Part shown: in pieces, positions 7,455 to 16,495 of the stretch | Numbering within the stretch: position 1 is the stretch's first letter | How the letters are laid out: each line of letters starts with the position of its first letter | Source: Croceicoccus bisphenolivorans | GTDB taxonomy: Bacteria > Pseudomonadota > Alphaproteobacteria > Sphingomonadales > Sphingomonadaceae | Assembly: GCF_001634625.1 (NCBI RefSeq) | Contig: NZ_LRSE01000001.1 | Location: 62,001 to 126,000, forward strand | DNA: 64,000 nucleotides | Reading direction: 5' to 3' | Position numbers and translations under genes: made by a program | The notes under the pieces: model-generated | Told to the model about the DNA's origin: nothing | The model's database searches: none | What the model saw: only the letters and a program-made list of their open reading frames with translations

Positions 7455-9395
7455 TCAGCCATTGGGATGATAGAAATCGTAGATCTGCCGCGCCACGGCG
7501 GCCGACACGCCGGGCACGCGGCGCAAGTCTTCCAGCCCCGCCGCGCGTACTTTTCCTGCGGTGCCGAAATGCAGCAGCAAAGCCCGCTTGCGCGCAGGAC
7601 CGATGCCGGGAATCTCGTCCAGCGGGCTGGCCTGTATGGCGCGGCTGCGCTTGGCGCGATGGGCGCCGATGGCGAAGCGGTGCACTTCGTCGCGAAGCCG
7701 TTGGAGATAGAACAGCACCGGCGAATTGGTGGGCAGCGTCTTTTCGCGCCCGTCGGGAAAGTGGAACACCTCGCGCCCTTCGCGGCCATGGTGCGGCCCC
7801 TTGGCGACGCCCACGACATTCACGTCCTCGATCCCGAGTTCCTCCAGCGTGTCCATCACCGCCGACACCTGCCCCTTGCCCCCGTCGACCAGAACGAGAT
7901 CGGGCCACATGCCGCTCTCCCGGTCCGGGTCTTCCTTCATCGCGCGGGAGAAGCGACGCTCCATCACTTCGCGCATCATGCCGAAATCGTCGTTGGTCTG
8001 CGCCTTGCGGATGTTGAACTTGCGGTACTGGTTCTTCAGATACCCCTCCGGCCCGGCCACGATCATCGCGCCGACCGAATTGGTGCCCTGTATGTGCGAG
8101 TTGTCGTATACTTCGATCCGCTGCGGAATGTCGGCCAGATCGAGGAATTCGGCAGTCTCGCGCATGGTCGCGGCCTGTGTGCTGGTTTCGGCCAGCCTGC
8201 GGTCCAGCGCTTCTACCGCATTGCGGCTGGCCTGTTCGAGCAAGCGGCGACGGTCGCCGCGCTGGGGGACGCTGATCGCGACGGCGCGGCCTGCGCTTTC
8301 GCAAAAGGCTTCTTCCAGCAATTCGCGGTCGGGCAATTCTCGGTCGACGAGGATGGTCTTGGCAGGCGGCACTTCCTCGTAGAACTGGGCGAGGAAGGCG
8401 GAGAACACGGTCTCTTCCTCCAGCCCCTCTGTATGACGGGGGAAGAAGGCGCGGTGGCCCCAGTTCTGGCCACCGCGAATGAAGAACGCCTGTATGCCGA
8501 CCTGCCCGCCCTTGGTGGCCATGGCGAAGACATCGGCATCACCCACGCCTGCCGCGTTGATGGCCTGACTGCCCTGAATGAAAGTCGCCGCCCGTAAACG
8601 GTCGCGCAGCATGGCCGCGGTTTCGAAATCCAGCGCTTCGGCAGCCGCTGCCATCTGCTTTTCGATCTTGGCCTGAACCGCACTGGACTTGCCGGCGAGG
8701 AAATCCTTCGCCTCGCCCACCAGTTCGGCATAGCCCGCCTCGTCGATACGGCCCACGCAGGGGGCCGAGCAGCGCTTGATCTGGTAGAGCAGGCAGGGCC
8801 TGTCGCGGCGCGAGAAGAAGCTGTCGGTACAGGACCGCAGCAGGAACAGTTTCTGCAGCGCATTGATCGTGGTGTTGACCGAACCGGCGCTGGCAAACGG
8901 GCCGTAGTAATTGCCCTTGGCCCGCCGCGCCCCGCGATGCTTCATGATGCGCGGGTAGGAATGGTCCGAACGCAGCAGGATGAAAGGGAAGCTTTTATCG
9001 TCGCGCAAAAGCACGTTGTACGGCGGGCGGTACCGCTTGATCAGCTGCGCCTCCAGCAGCAGCGCTTCCGCCTCGCTGTTCGTCGTCACGATCGTCATCG
9101 ACCGCGTCTGCGCGACCATGCGTTTCAGGCGCAGCGGCAGGCGTTCGACCTGCGTGTAGTTCGCCACCCGGTTCTTCAGCGCGCGCGCCTTGCCGACATA
9201 GAGCACGTCACCGCGCGCATCCTGCATCCGGTAGACGCCGGGTTTCGGCTTCAGCGTGCGCAGCACCTCGCGGATCGCGTTGACGCCTGCCTCTATATCC
9301 GGCTGCGACCCGCGCACGGTGTGCGTCGCCTTCTCCTCGAGAAAGCGTTCGCTGCCCGTTGGTGTGGGCGGGGTTCCGGCATCCGTGCGCGACAT
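7455..9395 (-). CDS. uvrC: Excinuclease ABC subunit C
   Basis: Makes the dual incisions of nucleotide excision repair with UvrA and UvrB. The 646-residue protein has a GIY-YIG nuclease domain (KPGVYRMQD...LYVGKARALKNR, about residues 50-80), a UVR motif region (near residues 240-275), the RNase H-like second nuclease domain (YDNSHIQGTNSVGAMIV; LVLVDGGKGQ) and a C-terminal helix-hairpin-helix pair (IPGIGPARKRALL; VPGVSAAVAR). The ATG at 9393-9395 gives an extra N-terminal tail of about 40 residues before the GIY-YIG domain; a later start is possible. It may be cotranscribed with folE. Confidence 0.97.
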   Translation of the reverse strand: MSRTDAGTPPTPTGSERFLEEKATHTVRGSQPDIEAGVNAIREVLRTLKPKPGVYRMQDARGDVLYVGKARALKNRVANYTQVERLPLRLKRMVAQTRSMTIVTTNSEAEALLLEAQLIKRYRPPYNVLLRDDKSFPFILLRSDHSYPRIMKHRGARRAKGNYYGPFASAGSVNTTINALQKLFLLRSCTDSFFSRRDRPCLLYQIKRCSAPCVGRIDEAGYAELVGEAKDFLAGKSSAVQAKIEKQMAAAAEALDFETAAMLRDRLRAATFIQGSQAINAAGVGDADVFAMATKGGQVGIQAFFIRGGQNWGHRAFFPRHTEGLEEETVFSAFLAQFYEEVPPAKTILVDRELPDRELLEEAFCESAGRAVAISVPQRGDRRRLLEQASRNAVEALDRRLAETSTQAATMRETAEFLDLADIPQRIEVYDNSHIQGTNSVGAMIVAGPEGYLKNQYRKFNIRKAQTNDDFGMMREVMERRFSRAMKEDPDRESGMWPDLVLVDGGKGQVSAVMDTLEELGIEDVNVVGVAKGPHHGREGREVFHFPDGREKTLPTNSPVLFYLQRLRDEVHRFAIGAHRAKRSRAIQASPLDEIPGIGPARKRALLLHFGTAGKVRAAGLEDLRRVPGVSAAVARQIYDFYHPNG

Positions 9396-9521
9396 GGTTG
9401 TTCCAGATAGGAATCCGCGCCGGGAAAGGAAACAGCCTCGTTCCTACCAAGGGCCAATTCCAGCCGGACGTGCTGCCATTTATCCCCGAACTTCGAGGAA
9501 AAGACGGACGGGGGAAGATAC

Positions 9522-10244
9522 GTGAAGAAATACGCAGCCGGCATGCTGGCCGGCACCCTATGCGCGTTTGCCCTGCCCGCACAGGCCGCGCCCGGTCTTG
9601 GACAGGAAATCTACAGCGCGGATGTCGAACAGGGTGAGCTGGAGGGGGAAGCGCGCTGGGGGCGGCTTGCCGGCGGAGAGGATGGCGGGAAGGAAGCGCT
9701 GTTTCTCGAAATTGCCTATGGAGTCTCGCAAAGCTTGCGGTTTTCGATCAGCGGCGAATGGGAAAAGGAACCGGGGCAGACCCGCGACGCCGAAGCTGTT
9801 GGTTTTGAAGCACTGTATGCCATTAGCGAGGCTGGCGGTTTCGCGTTCGCAGTGCTGGGCGAATACGAAGTGGTGTTTGACGGCACGGACCAGATGGAAG
9901 CCATGCTGATCATGCAGCGCGACAGCGGCCCGCTTGATATCCGGTTCAACGTCATCGCGGAAAAGGAACTGGCAGGCGGCGAACCGGTCGAGTTCGAATA
10001 TGGGGTATCTGCCGACATTGCCGCATTCGGCGAAGTCCGCGTCGGTGCCGAAGCCTTCGGCGAACTGGGAACCACGAAGGATTTCCTCCCCCGCGCCGAA
10101 CATTTCGCCGGCCCCGCCGCGAAGTTCGGGATCGAAGGTCTCGGCCCCGAACTGGAAGTCGGCGTCGGCTATCTCTTCGCGCTGGGCGAGGCGAAAGACG
10201 AGACCGATGGCATGCTGCGCATCGGTCTCGACATGGAGTTCTGA
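9522..10244 (+). CDS. Exported protein of unknown function, probable small beta-barrel
   Basis: No confident family. The 240-residue product begins with a signal peptide (MKKYAAGMLAGTLCAFALPAQAA) and continues as alternating hydrophobic/polar strands such as FRFSISGEW-like and ELEVGVGYLFALG segments, ending MEF; this resembles small outer-membrane barrel proteins found in sphingomonads. The protein is very acidic. The start is GTG at 9522 behind the purine-rich GGGGGAAG ribosome site. It is divergent from uvrC and ends 8 bases before the stop of the convergent TonB receptor gene. Any role is unknown. Confidence 0.7.
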   Translation: MKKYAAGMLAGTLCAFALPAQAAPGLGQEIYSADVEQGELEGEARWGRLAGGEDGGKEALFLEIAYGVSQSLRFSISGEWEKEPGQTRDAEAVGFEALYAISEAGGFAFAVLGEYEVVFDGTDQMEAMLIMQRDSGPLDIRFNVIAEKELAGGEPVEFEYGVSADIAAFGEVRVGAEAFGELGTTKDFLPRAEHFAGPAAKFGIEGLGPELEVGVGYLFALGEAKDETDGMLRIGLDMEF

Positions 10245-10252
10245 GCCGCCAC

Positions 10253-12682
10253 TCAGAACCGCTTGCGGAAATCGATCTCGAAAAACCGGCCCTTGGGATC
10301 GACGAAATCAGGCTGATAGCTGATCGGCACGACGCCGAATTCGTCAGTCACCCGTTGCTGGGCATTGAAAATGTTGTCGACCCTGAGCGAAACGCGGCTG
10401 CCCTTCAGGAAGGCGACATCCTGGAACTGCCGTTCAAGATCGACGAAGATGCGCGCATCGAACGTGGCGTACGGATGGTAATCGAGGCTGGTCGATCCGC
10501 TGGTGCCACTGCCCTTGATTTCGCTGGCACCATAGTAATTGCCGGAAAGCCGCAGGCCGACGCCGTTATAGAACAGCCCGCCCTGCATCTCCAGTTCGTG
10601 GCGCGGCTTGGCACTGCTGGTCAGCGCATCGCCGTCCAACAGGTCGAGCAGCGGTCCGTCCTCACCGATGAGCACTTCGTCCTGCAGCCGGATGGTATGG
10701 TATAGCGCGAAATTCCAGCGCCCGCCGCTGCGATCGCCCGGCGGTCCGAAGCCGGGCCCGCGACGCTCTCCGCGACCGCCCGCTTCATCCTCCTTGCCCG
10801 CGATCCTGTCCGAAACATCGATGCCATAACGGATGCGGCGGCTCTGTTCGCTTGCGAAAGTCACCGGCGTCTGGTCGATCGACACGAGGTTGCCTTCGCC
10901 ATCGCGGACGACGCGATCGGGAAATACCGCCTCGATCGCCTGCGTCAGGACCGGGAACGAAGACGATACGTTGCTCGAATTCTCGTCATAGTATTCGGCG
11001 ATGAACCGCGAACGGTCCAAGACCGGCAAGTCCCAGTTGAGTGAGAATTTCCAGTCCTTCTGCGTTTCGGCGACAAGGTTCGGGTTGCCGCCCGAAAGCA
11101 GGTCGACAATAACGGTCTGGCCGGTCGTGAAGTCGTACACGGTCGCGCCCGTCGTCACGATCTGCGGCGCGCCAAGCTGCGACAGCGTTGGCGCCGCTTC
11201 GCGGTATAGGTAGCTTGCGCTGAGGTCGAGGTTGCGCGTCACACCCCATGTCAGTCCCGCGCTGCCATCGAACAGGGTTCCGAAGTCGGAAAGATGGTTC
11301 ACCCCGCCCGAAAGGTCGAGCGAAAGGTCCCCGATCGCATCCCATGCGCCGGTCCGGCGGCTGGCGATCGGCACGCCAAGTGAGAATCCGCCATTGAGGT
11401 CGCCGCGCGTCAGGTCCGTCGTGATGTCGGAATTGCGGGTATCGGCACTCTGAATATTGTTCCAGTTGTATCCGGTCTTGAGCACCAGCGCGAGTTCGCC
11501 CGCTGGCAATTGCGCCGGGCGGCCAGTCATGGTCACCAGCGAAGTCGCCGTTTCCGTGTTCGAAGTCGCCCGATAGGTGTCGCGCGATCCGACAAGGCCG
11601 CTGCCGAGGAGGGTTTGCGTGTCGGCATCGTATGCGATGGTTCCGTTCTGCACCGCTTCGCGAAGCGCCGACGTATCCGCGCTCGCGTCCGTCAGCGTGC
11701 GGGTTTCGTCATGCGCCCAATTGGCGGTCGCGTTCAATTGCCAGTCGCCGACCTGGCGGCTGTAGCCCGCACCCAGTTCGAACCCTTCGCTCTTGCTTTC
11801 GCGGATACGCGGGCCGAACCCCGATTGCGGATCGTAGAGCGTGCGATAGGCACTGTTGCCTTCGCCATCGGTCAGCGTCACGGCGTCCAGGCCGCGCCAT
11901 GAAAGACTGTCCGAACGCGTGGCCGTGGCACTCAGGCTCAGATCTCCACCAAGGCCCTCTTCACCCAGCGCGCGCGACCAGTTGGCATTAAGCTGGAGAT
12001 CGCGCGTATCGGCGACCAGCGAACGATAGGCCGACGGATCGGCATCACCAACAAGCTGTGACGATTCGATCGAGGACACCCCGCGCTCCGCCTCTGTCAG
12101 CATCGAGCTGTCTTCGGCCTCGAACGCGAGGTTCAGCCGGTTCGCACCATTGATGCGCAGTACCGAGCCTTCGATCTCGTTCGTCGCGTATCCGCCGCCG
12201 GACGGCAGGCCATATTCGATGTCGCCGGTGATGGACGAGAAGTTGTCCTGCAGGATGAAGTTCACGACGCGCTGGTCTGGCTGGAAACCGAAGCGCAGGG
12301 CAACTTCCTCGGGCAGGACCTCGATCTGGCGGATGGCTTCGGGGGGATAGTTGCGCATTTCGCGAAACCCGTTGATGCGCCGGCCGTTAACAAGGAACGC
12401 GGGGCTGCCGCCGCCCCTGCCCCGCGCCGATCCGGTCTGGGGTGCGATCTGTTCGATCAGATCGGACAGCGAACTTGCGCCGTAAGACGCAATTTCCTCT
12501 TCATCCAGCACCGCGACCGGCGCCTGCGGCACATCGACCGACCCGCGGATACGGGAAGCGGAGACGACGATTTCATTGTCTTCCGGCTCGACGACCAGTT
12601 CGTCCTGCGCGATGGCGGGTGCAGCCACGGCAATGGCGAGGGCGGTGGCGACCCCGGACAGTAGGAAGGATGCTGTTTTCAT
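10253..12682 (-). CDS. TonB-dependent outer-membrane receptor
   Basis: An 809-residue receptor that would import a ligand across the outer membrane with TonB-ExbBD energy. The signal peptide is MKTASFLLSGVATALAIAVA...AIAQ. The plug domain contains VPQAPVAVLDEEEIASYG and the line PEAIRQIEVLPEEVALRFG, followed by VNFILQ; the barrel ends in the aromatic terminus FEIDFRKRF. The family typical of sphingomonads has this PPEAIRQIEVLPEE pattern; its ligand is unknown. I place the start at 12682 (MKTAS), since the upstream ATG at 12718 would put 12 extra residues before the signal peptide. A hairpin touches the chosen start codon. No siderophore-specific neighbour is present. Confidence 0.88.
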   Translation of the reverse strand: MKTASFLLSGVATALAIAVAAPAIAQDELVVEPEDNEIVVSASRIRGSVDVPQAPVAVLDEEEIASYGASSLSDLIEQIAPQTGSARGRGGGSPAFLVNGRRINGFREMRNYPPEAIRQIEVLPEEVALRFGFQPDQRVVNFILQDNFSSITGDIEYGLPSGGGYATNEIEGSVLRINGANRLNLAFEAEDSSMLTEAERGVSSIESSQLVGDADPSAYRSLVADTRDLQLNANWSRALGEEGLGGDLSLSATATRSDSLSWRGLDAVTLTDGEGNSAYRTLYDPQSGFGPRIRESKSEGFELGAGYSRQVGDWQLNATANWAHDETRTLTDASADTSALREAVQNGTIAYDADTQTLLGSGLVGSRDTYRATSNTETATSLVTMTGRPAQLPAGELALVLKTGYNWNNIQSADTRNSDITTDLTRGDLNGGFSLGVPIASRRTGAWDAIGDLSLDLSGGVNHLSDFGTLFDGSAGLTWGVTRNLDLSASYLYREAAPTLSQLGAPQIVTTGATVYDFTTGQTVIVDLLSGGNPNLVAETQKDWKFSLNWDLPVLDRSRFIAEYYDENSSNVSSSFPVLTQAIEAVFPDRVVRDGEGNLVSIDQTPVTFASEQSRRIRYGIDVSDRIAGKEDEAGGRGERRGPGFGPPGDRSGGRWNFALYHTIRLQDEVLIGEDGPLLDLLDGDALTSSAKPRHELEMQGGLFYNGVGLRLSGNYYGASEIKGSGTSGSTSLDYHPYATFDARIFVDLERQFQDVAFLKGSRVSLRVDNIFNAQQRVTDEFGVVPISYQPDFVDPKGRFFEIDFRKRF

Positions 12683-12683
12683 T

Positions 12684-12705
12684 GGCAAATAGCTGGAGAT
12701 TTGCC
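12684..12705 (-). promoter_or_regulatory. Inverted repeat abutting the TonB receptor start codon
   Basis: GGCAAAT (12684-12690) and ATTTGCC (12699-12705) form a perfect 7-bp stem with an 8-base loop, one base away from the ATG of the receptor gene. No clear Shine-Dalgarno lies outside it, so it might be an mRNA structure affecting initiation or an operator. Functional meaning is inference. Confidence 0.4.
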
Positions 12706-12885
12706 ACTCTCCAAACAAGTCGCCTCGCGTATCAGATTGTCGCAGTTCACGAATCGCGTGGCGCGCGAAGAGCGAATATTGCGGTTGGGCTTTCCATTTC
12801 CCGCCCGTACGGCTAAAGGCCCGCGCACGATTTTATTCCTGAACAGCGACGACATACGGAAAGGAAGGGCGCGCAAAGCCCGACT

Positions 12886-13131
12886 ATGGCGAAAGAAGAA
12901 CTTCTCGAAATGCGCGGTCACGTGGTCGAACTGCTGCCCAATGCGATGTTCCGGGTGCGGCTTGAAAACGATCACGAGATCCTGGGTCACACCGCCGGCA
13001 AGATGCGCAAGAACCGCATCCGCGTGCTGGTCGGTGACGAGGTTCTTGTCGAGCTTACCCCGTATGACCTGACCAAGGGTCGCATCACCTACCGCTTCAT
13101 GCCCGGACGGGGCGGCCCCGGCCCCCAGTAA
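12886..13131 (+). CDS. infA: Translation initiation factor IF-1
   Basis: A small S1/OB-fold protein that binds the ribosomal A site with IF-2 and IF-3 at initiation. The 81-residue sequence begins [20 protein letters not shown] and contains the conserved [18 protein letters not shown] and [12 protein letters not shown] blocks. The C-terminal tail [11 protein letters not shown] is slightly longer than in E. coli. It starts at ATG 12886 behind a GGAAAGGAAGG ribosome-binding region. It heads the infA-maf-RNase-yacG operon. Confidence 0.98.
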   Translation: MAKEELLEMRGHVVELLPNAMFRVRLENDHEILGHTAGKMRKNRIRVLVGDEVLVELTPYDLTKGRITYRFMPGRGGPGPQ

Positions 13132-13140
13132 GGGTTGCCG

Positions 13141-13716
13141 GTGGCGTCCTTGCGCCTGATCCTGGCGTCCGCCAGCCCGCGCCGCCGCGAACTGATCGCG
13201 CGGCTGGGTCTGGAACCGGACGGCATCGAACCTGCCGATATCGACGAAACCCCGCTGAAGGGCGAATTGCCCCGCGCCTATGCCATCCGCATGGCGCGAG
13301 AGAAAGCGTGTGCCGCCGCCAGACCGGACGCGCACGTGCTGGCGGGCGACACGGTCGTCGCCGTGGGGCGCCGCATCCTGCCCAAGGCGGAGGACGAGCC
13401 TACGGCCCGCCAGTGCCTGCAATTGATGAGCGGGCGTCGGCACCGCGTACTGTCTGCCATCGCCTTGCGCGCACCGGACGGCACGGTGCGTGAGCGGCTG
13501 TCCGAAACGTCGGTGCGCTTCAAGAACCTGCATCCGGACGAGATCAATGCCTATGTCGCCGGCGGCGAATGGCACGGCAAGGCGGGCGGCTATGCCATTC
13601 AGGGTTCGGCCGAGGGGCTGATCGCATGGATTGAGGGCAGCCATTCCGGCGTCGTCGGCCTCCCCCTGTTCGAGACGCGCGCCCTGCTACGCGCTGCGGG
13701 ATTTCCGATTGGCTGA
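13141..13716 (+). CDS. maf: Maf-like nucleoside triphosphate pyrophosphatase
   Basis: Hydrolyses non-canonical or modified nucleoside triphosphates to monophosphates. The 191-residue protein has the Maf signature LASASPRRRELI at its N-terminus, the catalytic region LAGDTVVAVG and the conserved GKAGGYAIQGSAEGL near the C-terminus. I prefer the GTG at 13141, which sits 6 bases after AAGGG; the TTG at 13135 has no space for a ribosome site. It starts 9 bases after infA and overlaps the RNase E/G gene by 8 bases. Confidence 0.93.
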   Translation: MASLRLILASASPRRRELIARLGLEPDGIEPADIDETPLKGELPRAYAIRMAREKACAAARPDAHVLAGDTVVAVGRRILPKAEDEPTARQCLQLMSGRRHRVLSAIALRAPDGTVRERLSETSVRFKNLHPDEINAYVAGGEWHGKAGGYAIQGSAEGLIAWIEGSHSGVVGLPLFETRALLRAAGFPIG

Positions 13717-14683
13717 CTGGCTTGTCGAGGACGGGATCGGCGAGGAGCGCGCGATCCGGATCGAGGGCGACCGCATCGTCGCGGCAAAGGTGACATGGCC
13801 GGGCGAACTGGCCGCAGGGGCTGTGGTGACGGCAAAGCTCGTGTCGCGCACCACAGGGGCCAGACGCGGCACCGCAAGGCTGGATGACGGCACGGACGTG
13901 CTGGTCGACAAGCTGCCCCGCGACGCTGCCGAAGGCGGGCCGATTACACTTGAAGTGGTGCGCGCGGCCATCGGTGAGGCAGGACGCCGCAAACTTGCGC
14001 AGGCCCGCCCCAGCACCAAAACGCCCTGCCCCGCGCCAACGCTGGCCGAGAGGCTGCGTGATGCTGGCGAAACCGCAAGGACGGTGCGCCGCTTTCCGGG
14101 CACCGACTGGGAAGAGCTTTGGGCAGAGGCTGCCGACGGCCGCATCGCTTTTGCCGGCGGCGCAATCGTCCTGTCCCCCACGCCTGCGATGACACTGATC
14201 GACATCGACGGCACCCTGCCGCCCCGCGCGCTTGCGTTGGCGGCCGTGCCGGTGATCGCCGATGCGATCGCGCGGTTCGATATCGGCGGATCGGTCGGCA
14301 TTGATTTTCCCACCTTGTCGGAAAAGGCGGATCGCCGCGCGGTGGACGAGGCACTGGAACAGGCGCTCTCGTTCCTGTCACATGAACGGACGGCGATGAA
14401 CGGATTCGGATTCGTGCAGGTCGTCTCGCGCCTGAGCGGACCGTCATTATTGCAACGCATCGGTGCCGACCGGTCCGGTGCCGCGGCTCGCCTGCTGCTC
14501 CGCAGGGCGGAATCGATAACCGATCCCGGCGTGCTGCTGCTCACGTGCCATCCTTCGGTGGAAAAGGCGCTTCGTCCGCAATGGCTGGAAGACCTTTCGC
14601 GCCGCACCGGGCGTCAGTTGCGCATCGTGACCGACCCGACCCTTGCGCCCGAAGCCGGTTTCGCGCAGGCGGCTTTGTCATGA
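13709..14683 (+). CDS. Short RNase E/G-family ribonuclease
   Basis: A 324-residue member of the RNase E/G family, probably an endoribonuclease acting on RNA 5' ends. The N-terminal ~100 residues look like an S1-type RNA-binding domain, followed by the catalytic region with the aspartates D165/D167 in MTLIDIDG and D199 in GGSVGIDF, matching the two Mg-binding Asp of RNase E. It ends soon after and has no CPxCxG zinc-link, so it is much shorter than E. coli RNase G (489 aa). The start is TTG at 13709, overlapping maf; the upstream in-frame extension lies wholly inside maf. This short form next to maf and yacG is usual in sphingomonads. Confidence 0.85.
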   Translation: MADWLVEDGIGEERAIRIEGDRIVAAKVTWPGELAAGAVVTAKLVSRTTGARRGTARLDDGTDVLVDKLPRDAAEGGPITLEVVRAAIGEAGRRKLAQARPSTKTPCPAPTLAERLRDAGETARTVRRFPGTDWEELWAEAADGRIAFAGGAIVLSPTPAMTLIDIDGTLPPRALALAAVPVIADAIARFDIGGSVGIDFPTLSEKADRRAVDEALEQALSFLSHERTAMNGFGFVQVVSRLSGPSLLQRIGADRSGAAARLLLRRAESITDPGVLLLTCHPSVEKALRPQWLEDLSRRTGRQLRIVTDPTLAPEAGFAQAALS

Positions 14684-14853
14684 GCGCAAACCGGAAATGT
14701 CCCATCTGCCGCAAACCAAGAGCGGCCGAACACTCCCCGTTCTGTTCGTCGCGCTGCCGCGACCGCGATCTCGTGAAATGGCTGGACGACGGCTATGCCA
14801 TTCCGGGCGAGCGGGCGAATTTGCCTTCGCCAAAGGAAGAGGACGAACTTTAG
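14680..14853 (+). CDS. yacG: DNA gyrase inhibitor YacG (zinc-binding)
   Basis: A 57-residue zinc protein; homologues bind GyrB and inhibit gyrase. The four zinc ligands are C7 and C10 in CPICRK and C22 and C26 in FCSSRCRDRD, followed by the conserved KWLDDGYAIPG. The ATG at 14680 overlaps the TGA of the RNase gene (ATGA), so translation is coupled. Last gene of the infA operon. Confidence 0.95.
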   Translation: MSANRKCPICRKPRAAEHSPFCSSRCRDRDLVKWLDDGYAIPGERANLPSPKEEDEL

Positions 14854-14956
14854 ATAAATAGGGTCTTGTCAGGCGGCAAAGCTTTGGCCATAGGCGGCGC
14901 TCCCGTCGCCGGGCGCTTCACCGCCCCTTCCGCGACGCGGCTTGCCGCAAGGCGAT

Positions 14957-15032
14957 GCCCGGGTAGCTCAGTTGGTAGAGCATGCGACTGAAAATCGCAG
15001 TGTCGGTGGTTCGAATCCGCCCCCGGGCACCA
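14957..15032 (+). tRNA. tRNA-Phe (anticodon GAA)
   Basis: The 76-base sequence folds as a full cloverleaf: acceptor GCCCGGG pairs with CCCGGGC, the D arm contains AGCTCAGTTGGTAGAGC, the anticodon loop is ACTGAAAATC with GAA, the T arm has GGTTCGAATCC, and CCA is encoded at 15030-15032. No repeat of its 3' end was found downstream, so it does not look like an island attachment site. Confidence 0.98.
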
Positions 15033-15305
15033 TTATTGGCCCATCCCCGAAAATAAACACGGCATCGGATAGCGTAGCGGGTACGCCACCCGACTCGCGC
15101 CGTGACGCACGCGCCTATCCGACCCAAATGCCGCGATTTCGTCTGCATGGCGGGCATCGGGGCGATCCCCCGCACATGGGCGAATATGTCGGATTGAAGA
15201 CACTGCCAGCATGAAAACCGCATTTGGCCACGTAGAATCGGCAACAATGGCCGGAACGATGGCGCACAGTCCGTAACAGCGAAACATTCGTAACGGAGCG
15301 AGTCC

Positions 15306-16058
15306 ATGCACCTGAAGTCGAAGCGCCTTTCCACCGCCCTGTGCAGCATCGCTGCCCTTGCCGCATTGGCAGGCACCGTCCCTGCCCAGGCACACAGCAT
15401 CTGGTTTGCCCAGCGGGCCAAGCAGATGGCGCTGATTTACGGTGTGGGTGCGGACGATCTCGATGCGGTGGGCCGCCTCGACAAGATCACGTCGGTCGAA
15501 GGCTTTGATTCCGAAGGGAACCCGGTCGAAACCAGCCTGCGCGTTGCGGGCGCCATTCCGGTGGTCGACAGTGATGAGCCAGTTTCCGTCATCGCCGCCG
15601 CAATGGATTACGGCATGTGGACCAAGGACGCGACCGGCAAGTGGCACAATACTGGCAAGGATGAAGTGTCGGGCGAGATCGAAGTTTCCGAGCACAACTT
15701 CAAGTATGCCGTGCACCTCTATCAACTCGACGCGAAAGTGCCGGTGATCCCCAGCCAGACACTACAGATCATGCCGGTGGGTCCGGTCCCCGAAGCCATG
15801 GGCGCGCCGCTGATGGTGAAGGCCCTTTACAAAGGCAAACCGGTCGAAGGCGTCCAGATCGTAAGCGAATACGTGACCGATCCCGACCAAGTGCCCGCCG
15901 TGACCGGCGCCGACGGCACGACCACGATCCGCCTGCGCAACCAGGGTCTCAACGTCGTGGTCGGCATCCTGATCACCGGCAGCGACAATCCGAAAAAGTA
16001 CGACAGGATGGAAGAGCGCGCGACGCTTTCGTTCACGCTGCCGCATCTTCCCGAGTGA
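15306..16058 (+). CDS. DUF4198 periplasmic protein, probable metal-uptake component
   Basis: A 250-residue exported protein of the DUF4198 family, members of which (for example NikK-like proteins) accompany nickel/cobalt transport systems. The signal peptide ends at ...VPAQA, leaving a mature N-terminus beginning HSIWFAQ; an N-terminal histidine after cleavage is typical of metal-binding DUF4198 proteins. The C-terminal half is an Ig-like fold (GAPLMVKALYKGKPVEGVQI, GADGTTTIRL). It heads a five-gene operon with a HupE/UreJ homologue. Metal identity is not visible. Confidence 0.82.
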   Translation: MHLKSKRLSTALCSIAALAALAGTVPAQAHSIWFAQRAKQMALIYGVGADDLDAVGRLDKITSVEGFDSEGNPVETSLRVAGAIPVVDSDEPVSVIAAAMDYGMWTKDATGKWHNTGKDEVSGEIEVSEHNFKYAVHLYQLDAKVPVIPSQTLQIMPVGPVPEAMGAPLMVKALYKGKPVEGVQIVSEYVTDPDQVPAVTGADGTTTIRLRNQGLNVVVGILITGSDNPKKYDRMEERATLSFTLPHLPE

Positions 16059-16098
16059 TAAAGACTGAATGATCGCAGACATTTCAGGAGATAAACCA

Positions 16099-16485
16099 AT
16101 GAAAAAAGCCATCTTCACAATCGCAATCGCCGCCTCGCTCGTCGCAGGGCTGACAGCCCCCGCGTTCGCCCACGGCAGCATGAAACCCTCGCACGGCGGC
16201 GTCGTGCAGGAATCGGGCGAAGTGCTGTTCGAACTGGTGAAGGGCGCGAAGGGCGTCGACGTCTACATCACCGAGGAAGACGAACCTCTGGCCGCCAGCA
16301 AGTACGATGCCAAGCTGATCGTGACTACGCCTGCGGGCCAGAAGACGACGACCGTGATGAAGGCAGCCGCCGGCAACCGCTTCACCGCAGCCGGTCTTAA
16401 GCCTGCTTCGGGTTCGAAGGTTGTCGTATCGCTTGTCGCAAAGGGACAGGCGGCGAAGACTTTCGCCACCTTCCAGGTCAAGTGA
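16099..16485 (+). CDS. Small periplasmic protein with His/Met motif
   Basis: A 128-residue exported protein. The signal peptide MKKAIFTIAIAASLVAGLT...AFA is followed by HGSMKPSHGGVVQESGE, a His/Met cluster at the mature N-terminus, then a single beta-sandwich-like domain (VDVYITEEDEPLAAS; TTVMKAAAGNRFTAAGLKPA; ATFQVK). Proteins with this PHGG-like start often accompany heavy-metal or copper systems; that is a family impression, not a proof. The ATG at 16099 has a GGAG ribosome site (TTTCAGGAGATAA). It lies between DUF4198 and hupE in the same operon. Confidence 0.72.
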   Translation: MKKAIFTIAIAASLVAGLTAPAFAHGSMKPSHGGVVQESGEVLFELVKGAKGVDVYITEEDEPLAASKYDAKLIVTTPAGQKTTTVMKAAAGNRFTAAGLKPASGSKVVVSLVAKGQAAKTFATFQVK

Positions 16486-16495
16486 GGACCGCAGG

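Noticed and set aside
14957-15305. tRNA-Phe as attachment site of a genomic island holding the metal and catabolic loci
   Set aside because: No integrase and no repeat of the tRNA 3' end was found downstream within the window.
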